The translations under genes were made by a program, and so were the position numbers. Of a DNA stretch of 9,026 bases, positions 5,520 to 9,026 are shown one piece after another (position 1 is the stretch's first letter; each line of letters opens with the position of its first letter). Under the pieces are notes generated by a model. The model did not search any database. It saw only the letters and a list, made by a program, of their open reading frames with translations, and was not told the DNA's origin. The stretch lies in the NCBI GenBank assembly GCA_945866285.1, contig CAMBHC010000084.1, positions 1-9,026 of the forward strand. Direction: 5' to 3'. This DNA is from Candidatus Sulfopaludibacter sp. SbA3. GTDB taxonomy: Bacteria > Acidobacteriota > Vicinamibacteria > Vicinamibacterales > UBA2999.

Positions 5520-6030
5520 GCGCGTAGTACTTCTTGTACATGCCCCGTCGGAACAGGAACCCGCCGAGCGGCCCGCCCCAGTCGAGCACGTAGTGCATGA
5601 AGCCGAGGTCCATCAGCTCGATCAGGTTGCCGTCACAGTCTTTCGCGAAGAAGAACGTGTGGCCGCGCGGTGACTTCTCGGGCTTCGACACGCACTCCAC
5701 GCCCTTGCTGATCAAGTAGTCGTACCACTTCTGCGTGTTGCGCACGTTGAGGCTGAAGTGGGTCAGGCCGACGCGGTTCCAGGGCCCCGGCGCGAGCGGC
5801 TGCTGCGGCTGGAACTCGAAGATCTCGAGTACGGCGCCACCAGGTACTCGAATCCAGCCGATCTTGCAGCTTGGGGCCGGGGCATCCACGCCGAAGAAGC
5901 TCTTCACGCGGTCCGACGGCGTGTCGGAGACGCCGACCAGCGGGCAGCCGAAGACCTCCCAGTAAAAGCGAACGAAGGTGTTGAAATCCCTGACGGTAAT
6001 GCCGACGTGGCTGAACGAGCGCGCTCTCAT
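5509..6030 (-). CDS. VOC-superfamily (glyoxalase/bleomycin-resistance/dioxygenase fold) protein
   Basis: The 173-residue protein has the paired beta-alpha-beta-beta-beta modules of the vicinal-oxygen-chelate superfamily. H8 in FSHVGITVRD and E69 in AVLEIFEF come from module 1, H91 in LTHFSLNVRN and E138 in DGNLIELMD from module 2, giving the complete 2-His-2-Glu metal set of glyoxalase I-like enzymes. DRVKSFFGVDAP (40-51) is an insertion between helix and strand. A basic, aromatic C-terminal tail of about 30 residues (LDWGGPLGG, then RRGMYKKYY) extends past the usual fold end. VOC members include lyases, dioxygenases, epimerases and thiol transferases, so the reaction cannot be assigned. The ATG at 6030 has no Shine-Dalgarno site; a GACAAT hexamer ends 7 bases upstream. 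Expressed alone. Confidence 0.85.
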   Translation of the reverse strand: MRARSFSHVGITVRDFNTFVRFYWEVFGCPLVGVSDTPSDRVKSFFGVDAPAPSCKIGWIRVPGGAVLEIFEFQPQQPLAPGPWNRVGLTHFSLNVRNTQKWYDYLISKGVECVSKPEKSPRGHTFFFAKDCDGNLIELMDLGFMHYVLDWGGPLGGFLFRRGMYKKYYAPKP

Positions 6031-6043
6031 GAACGCTATTGTC
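6031..6043 (-). promoter_or_regulatory. Possible -10 element before the VOC gene
   Basis: On the minus strand GACAAT (6043 to 6038) ends 7 bases before the ATG at 6030, matching the spacing seen at the other genes, but the first T of TANNNT is replaced by G. It is the weakest member of the set. Confidence 0.3.
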
Positions 6044-6104
6044 GCTCAGCTACGGCCGGGTCCGCACGTCGCGGCCAGGCGTGACGTCGGGGCCCATCTT
6101 CGGC

Positions 6105-6123
6105 CTATCAACACCGCCGATAG
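6105..6123. repeat. Short inverted repeat in the VOC/amidase divergent spacer
   Basis: CTATC (6105-6109) and GATAG (6119-6123) are perfect inverted copies separated by 9 bases. They lie 53 bases upstream of the amidase -10 and about 60 bases upstream of the VOC -10. It may be an operator; arms of 5 bases are short enough to arise by chance. The rest of the 158-base spacer shows only the two -10-like boxes. Confidence 0.2.
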
Positions 6124-6176
6124 CCTCGAGGTCGCCGGCGAGGTGGAGCTGAGTGAGCGGGATTGAAGGGTGGCGA

Positions 6177-6188
6177 TATGATGCGCGG
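6177..6188 (+). promoter_or_regulatory. -10 element directly before the amidase gene
   Basis: TATGAT (6177-6182) is close to the sigma-70 consensus TATAAT and ends exactly 6 bases before the ATG at 6189. There is no Shine-Dalgarno site in the intervening GCGCGG and no good -35. This predicts a leaderless mRNA and also argues against using the GTG at 6153 as the start, since it would place the -10 inside the gene. Confidence 0.5.
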
Positions 6189-7922
6189 ATGATCTTCCGC
6201 GCAGCCGTCCGTCTCACCGCGCTCGCAATCATTCTTGGCGCCGCCATGGCCTGCGGGTCCGCGCCGGTGGCACCGCCTCCCGCGCCGGCGACAGCGGTCG
6301 ACAGCGACCTGCTGGACGTCACGGTCGGGCAGTTGCACCGCTTCTACGCCGACAAGAAATACACCGTCACGCAGGTGGTGCAGTGGCACCTCGATCGCAT
6401 CGAACGCTATAACGGCGTCTACGGCGCGATCGAGACGGTGTTTCATGACTCAGCCCTCGCCGAAGCACGGCGCCAGGATGCGGAGGCCGCGACGGCCAAC
6501 CACGGGCCGCTGTGGGGCGTGCCGATCGTGATCAAGGCCAACACCTCGATCAAGGGACAGGTCACCTCAGCGGGCTGGGAAGGCTTCACGCGGCTCGGCC
6601 ACGAACTGATCGCCCCGCAGGACGCGACCATCGTCGCCAGGTTCAAGGCCGCCGGCGCCATCATCCTCGGGCACGCCAACATGCCCGACCTGGCCAACAG
6701 CGACACCAATCGCAGCAGTTCGTTCGGCCGGACGGGCAATGCTTACGACGTTCGCTTCTCACCTGGTGGGTCATCGGGAGGGACCGTGACCGCGGTTGCC
6801 GCGAGCATGGCGGTGCTGGGTAACGGCACTGATACCGGCAACTCGATCCGCATGCCGGCAGCCACGAGCGCCCTGGTGGGTGTCTTTCCGACCCGCGGGC
6901 TGGTCAGCATCGCCGGCATCGCGCCGCTCGACTGGCTGCTCGACAACACCGGGCCCATTGCGCGAAACGCCACGGATGCCGCGATCGCATTGGCGGTGAT
7001 GGCTGGAGCAGATTCCCTCGACGGCCCCACCAACGAGGCGCCGTCCTCCAAGCAATCAGGGCCGTACGAGCCGTTCCTGAAAGCCGACGCGCTGAAGGGC
7101 AAACGGTTCGGTGTGCCCGCGTTCATCCTGGCGGGCGAAGGCGTGCCGTTCCACGGCATCCCCGCGAAGGTGCCTGAAGCAGCGGCGGAGAAGTACCGGG
7201 TCGGTGCCACGATGTGGCTCCGGCCCGAGACGCTCGCGATGTTCCTGAAGGCGGTTGAGGCCCTGCGCGAGGCCGGAGCCGAGGTGGTGGTGGACCCGGG
7301 CATTCTGCCGGCGGCGTTTGCGAAGACGGCCAGCCGCGTCTCGACCTATGCCTACATGCAGGACGGCACCAATCGCTTCCTCGCGGCCTTTGGCCCGGCC
7401 GAGTATCACTCGGCGGCCGACTACTTGAAGGCGATTGGTAAGCCGCTCTTTACTTCATCCATCGGCACCGAGCCGTCCTTCGGCAACATCAGCGGGGTGC
7501 GCGTCGACCAACGATTGCTTGACGCCGATCCCGATGCCGAGCGCAATTACCACGCGCCGAAGCGGGCGACGCTGGCGGCGTACCTGGAGACGATGGACCG
7601 GCTGAAGCTGGATGGTTACGTCTACCCGGCCATCCAGATGCCGCCGCCGGACGAGACCATGGCGCAGGACGGCGCCGTGAGCGGCGGCCCGCATTCGAAT
7701 ACCAGTTGGGTCAACATGATCGGCGTGCCGGCCGTCGTCGTTCCCGCCGGTTTCTACGAGAGCGGACTGCCGTTCGGCCTGGAGTTCTCGGCGCGGCCGT
7801 GGACCGATGGCGATCTGCTCGCGGTCGCATACGCGTGGGAGCAGGCCACCAAGCTGCGCAAGCCGCCGACGCTGGTGGAGAAAGGGCTGCTTCCGATCAC
7901 CCCGGCGCGACGGGCCCGTTAG
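6189..7922 (+). CDS. Amidase-signature family hydrolase, predicted exported lipoprotein
   Basis: The 577-residue protein is an amidase-signature enzyme, which hydrolyses amide bonds by a Ser-cisSer-Lys triad. K116 in VPIVIKANTS, S195 in PGGSSGG and S219 in GTDTGNSIRMPA are all present, and the 24-residue S195-S219 spacing equals that in GatA and FAAH. The usual GGSIR reads GNSIR. The C-terminal VPAVVVPAGF and LPFGLEFSARPW blocks complete the domain. The N-terminus MIFRAAVRLTALAIILGAAM ends at C22 with AMAC as a loose lipobox, followed by a Pro/Ala-rich linker, so a lipid-anchored or at least exported protein is likely. That rules out a GatA role in tRNA charging. Substrate is unknown; peptide amides or cell-wall fragments are possible. 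Start at 6189 is chosen for the signal peptide and the -10 box. A shorter internal start would lose the export signal. Confidence 0.9.
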   Translation: MIFRAAVRLTALAIILGAAMACGSAPVAPPPAPATAVDSDLLDVTVGQLHRFYADKKYTVTQVVQWHLDRIERYNGVYGAIETVFHDSALAEARRQDAEAATANHGPLWGVPIVIKANTSIKGQVTSAGWEGFTRLGHELIAPQDATIVARFKAAGAIILGHANMPDLANSDTNRSSSFGRTGNAYDVRFSPGGSSGGTVTAVAASMAVLGNGTDTGNSIRMPAATSALVGVFPTRGLVSIAGIAPLDWLLDNTGPIARNATDAAIALAVMAGADSLDGPTNEAPSSKQSGPYEPFLKADALKGKRFGVPAFILAGEGVPFHGIPAKVPEAAAEKYRVGATMWLRPETLAMFLKAVEALREAGAEVVVDPGILPAAFAKTASRVSTYAYMQDGTNRFLAAFGPAEYHSAADYLKAIGKPLFTSSIGTEPSFGNISGVRVDQRLLDADPDAERNYHAPKRATLAAYLETMDRLKLDGYVYPAIQMPPPDETMAQDGAVSGGPHSNTSWVNMIGVPAVVVPAGFYESGLPFGLEFSARPWTDGDLLAVAYAWEQATKLRKPPTLVEKGLLPITPARRAR

Positions 7923-7968
7923 AAATTCGTGAATCAGCGTTAAATCTGCGGCCGTCTACAAATCTGCG
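7923..7968. repeat. Cluster of AATCTGCG-type short repeats after the amidase stop
   Basis: Beginning at the base after the amidase stop are AAATTCGTG (7923-7931), AATCAGCG (7932-7939), AATCTGCG (7943-7950) and AATCTGCG (7961-7968). AAATCTGCG occurs twice exactly (7942-7950 and 7960-7968), 18 bases apart. The cluster is more AT-rich than its surroundings. From memory, strings of this kind recur between genes in several bacterial phyla as dispersed repeats; this could not be checked here. It sits in the 81-base convergent gap, which shows no strong terminator. Confidence 0.4.
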
Positions 7969-8003
7969 CCGGCTCTGGTGCCATCCGGCCTTTGCCGTTG
8001 CGG

Positions 8004-9026
8004 CTACGCCAGTGTTTGCGTGATGTGATCGGCGGCGCGCAACGCCTGGGCGACAATCGTCAGCCCCGGGTTGACGGCTGCAGACGAGGGGAAGAACGAC
8101 GAGTCCACGACGAACAGGTTCTCGATGTCGTGGGTGCGGCAGTACGTATCCAGCACCGACTCACGCGGGTCGGTGCCGAACACCAACGTGCCGCACTGGT
8201 GCGTGGTGTTCTTCGACTTGTGCGAGTGCGACACCACCAGCCAGAACCCAAGCTTGCGCAGCATGCGCTTGGTCTCGGCCACGAGCCGTTCGTGCGCGCG
8301 CAAGTTGTTGGGCTGGTAGGTCAACCGGATGGCGCCGCTCGCGTCAACGGTCACGCGGTTCTCGAGGCGCGGCAGGTCCTCGGTCATGGCCAGCCAGTCC
8401 ACACCCCGTGCCACCCACTGTTCGTAGGCCCACACGGGGATCTGCGGGACCACCGTTTGCGCCATCACCCCGTGCGTGCGCCCTTGCGACTGAATCTGGC
8501 CCAGCGGGAAGCGGCTGTTCGGTCCCTTGAAGTAGAAGTCGTTAATAGCCAGCGTCTTCTGGAACACGGTGTCGTTCACGCGGAAGGGGTGGAAGCCCTG
8601 CATCATGGTGGCCAGGTGCGCCATGTAGCGCTTGCCGACCAGGCCCGACGAATTGGCGAGTCCGTCCGGGTGCTTGTCGTTCGCCGATCGCAGCAGCAAC
8701 GCCGCGGAATTCACCGCACCGCACGACACGATCACCAGCGGCGCCGACACCCGAATCGTCTCGCCAGCCCGCTCGACTGCCACCGACTCGATGCGCTTGC
8801 CGCTCGCGTCCGTGAAGAGCCGGCGCGCGATGGCATTGGTCCACAAGGTCACGTTTGCTTGCTTGGTCGCCGGGCCGATGCCGCAGACCTCGGCGTCGCT
8901 CTTTGCGTGGATCTTGCACGGGAACGAATTGCAAGTGTTGCAGAGGATGCAGTTGGGCTGCAGCCCCAGGGGCAATGGCGACGGATGCAGGCCTTGCTGC
9001 TTCAGTCGAGAGACGATGTCAGTGAT
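8004..9026 (-). CDS. GMC-family FAD-dependent oxidoreductase, C-terminal two-thirds (5' partial)
   Basis: The frame is open from the right edge to the stop at 8004, giving 340 residues; the FAD-binding N-terminus (GxGxxG) is outside the window. GMC enzymes oxidise alcohols or sugars with FAD. The C-terminal GMC signature is clear: HQCGTLVFGTDP with the catalytic His codon at 8199-8201, then NLFVVDSSFFPSSAAVNPGLTI with the catalytic Asn codon at 8070-8072, then ALRAADHI. APLVIVSCGAVNSAALLLRS is the mid-domain FAD-contact segment. Near the left end of the visible protein is CILCNTCNSFPC (codons 8951-8916), four Cys spaced C-x2-C-x2-C-x4-C, which could hold an iron-sulfur cluster as in FAD-dependent sugar dehydrogenases that feed electrons to a cytochrome. 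Substrate unknown. A TTG at 8975 could be read as a start but is internal to the family. Confidence 0.9.
   Translation of the reverse strand: MTDIVSRLKQQGLHPSPLPLGLQPNCILCNTCNSFPCKIHAKSDAEVCGIGPATKQANVTLWTNAIARRLFTDASGKRIESVAVERAGETIRVSAPLVIVSCGAVNSAALLLRSANDKHPDGLANSSGLVGKRYMAHLATMMQGFHPFRVNDTVFQKTLAINDFYFKGPNSRFPLGQIQSQGRTHGVMAQTVVPQIPVWAYEQWVARGVDWLAMTEDLPRLENRVTVDASGAIRLTYQPNNLRAHERLVAETKRMLRKLGFWLVVSHSHKSKNTTHQCGTLVFGTDPRESVLDTYCRTHDIENLFVVDSSFFPSSAAVNPGLTIVAQALRAADHITQTLA

Noticed and set aside
6153..6188. GTG at 6153 as amidase start
   Set aside because: It would put 12 polar residues before the signal peptide and place the TATGAT -10 box inside the gene.
7968..7994. GCCGG/CCGGC hairpin followed by CTTTG as an amidase terminator
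   Set aside because: A 5-pair stem, a 12-base loop and three T residues are not enough for an intrinsic terminator in this GC-rich context.
8973..8975. TTG as the start of the GMC gene
   Set aside because: The frame continues in protein-like sequence to the right edge, and GMC enzymes need an N-terminal FAD-binding domain that would lie further upstream.

Overview
This 9 kb window looks like ordinary chromosome from a GC-rich, gene-dense Gram-negative bacterium. The gene set (single-domain PqiA protein, secreted lipoprotein amidase, GMC oxidoreductase with a Cys-rich insert, stand-alone FHA and receiver proteins, a malate-dehydrogenase-like protein with altered active site) and the style of the sequence suggest an acidobacterium, perhaps class Vicinamibacteria. 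That assignment is recollection and inference, not something shown here. There is no rRNA, tRNA, CRISPR array, insertion sequence or phage gene. The largest non-coding gap is about 200 bases.

Layout, left to right. (1) The 3' end of an ECF-type sigma factor (+, runs off the left edge) converges with a 4-base stop overlap on a malate/lactate-dehydrogenase-like gene (-). (2) Across an 18-base gap that gene diverges from a short-chain dehydrogenase (+), which is followed without a gap by a small degenerate protein kinase domain (+). (3) That pair converges, again with a 4-base stop overlap, on a two-gene minus-strand operon: a stand-alone receiver-domain protein, then a PLP-dependent threonine/serine dehydratase-like enzyme, joined by an ATGA overlap. 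(4) Across a 17-base gap the operon diverges from a metallo-beta-lactamase-fold hydrolase (+), which converges on a small FHA-domain protein (-). (5) A 201-base divergent spacer with two inverted repeats separates FHA from a PqiA-like membrane protein (+). The PqiA gene overlaps tail to tail by 11 bases with a VOC/glyoxalase-fold protein (-). (6) A 158-base divergent spacer leads to a large amidase-signature lipoprotein (+). (7) An 81-base convergent spacer carrying short AATCTGCG-type repeats precedes the C-terminal two-thirds of a GMC oxidoreductase (-, runs off the right edge).

No single pathway ties the genes together; they look like independent one- and two-gene units packed on alternating strands. 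The clearest common thread is in expression. Seven genes that begin a transcription unit have no convincing Shine-Dalgarno site and carry a TANNNT-like -10 hexamer ending only 5-7 bases before the start codon, the arrangement expected of leaderless mRNAs. In both very short divergent gaps the two opposing -10 hexamers overlap in one TATNCTA heptamer, so one site could fire both ways.

A second theme is altered catalytic sites: the MDH-like protein lacks the catalytic His, Asp and Arg residues, the kinase domain lacks the HRD Asp and the VAIK Lys, and the receiver protein has Arg for the conserved Lys. I found no multi-gene system that I would call new. The promoter architecture and the two probable pseudoenzymes flanking the SDR gene deserve the closest look.
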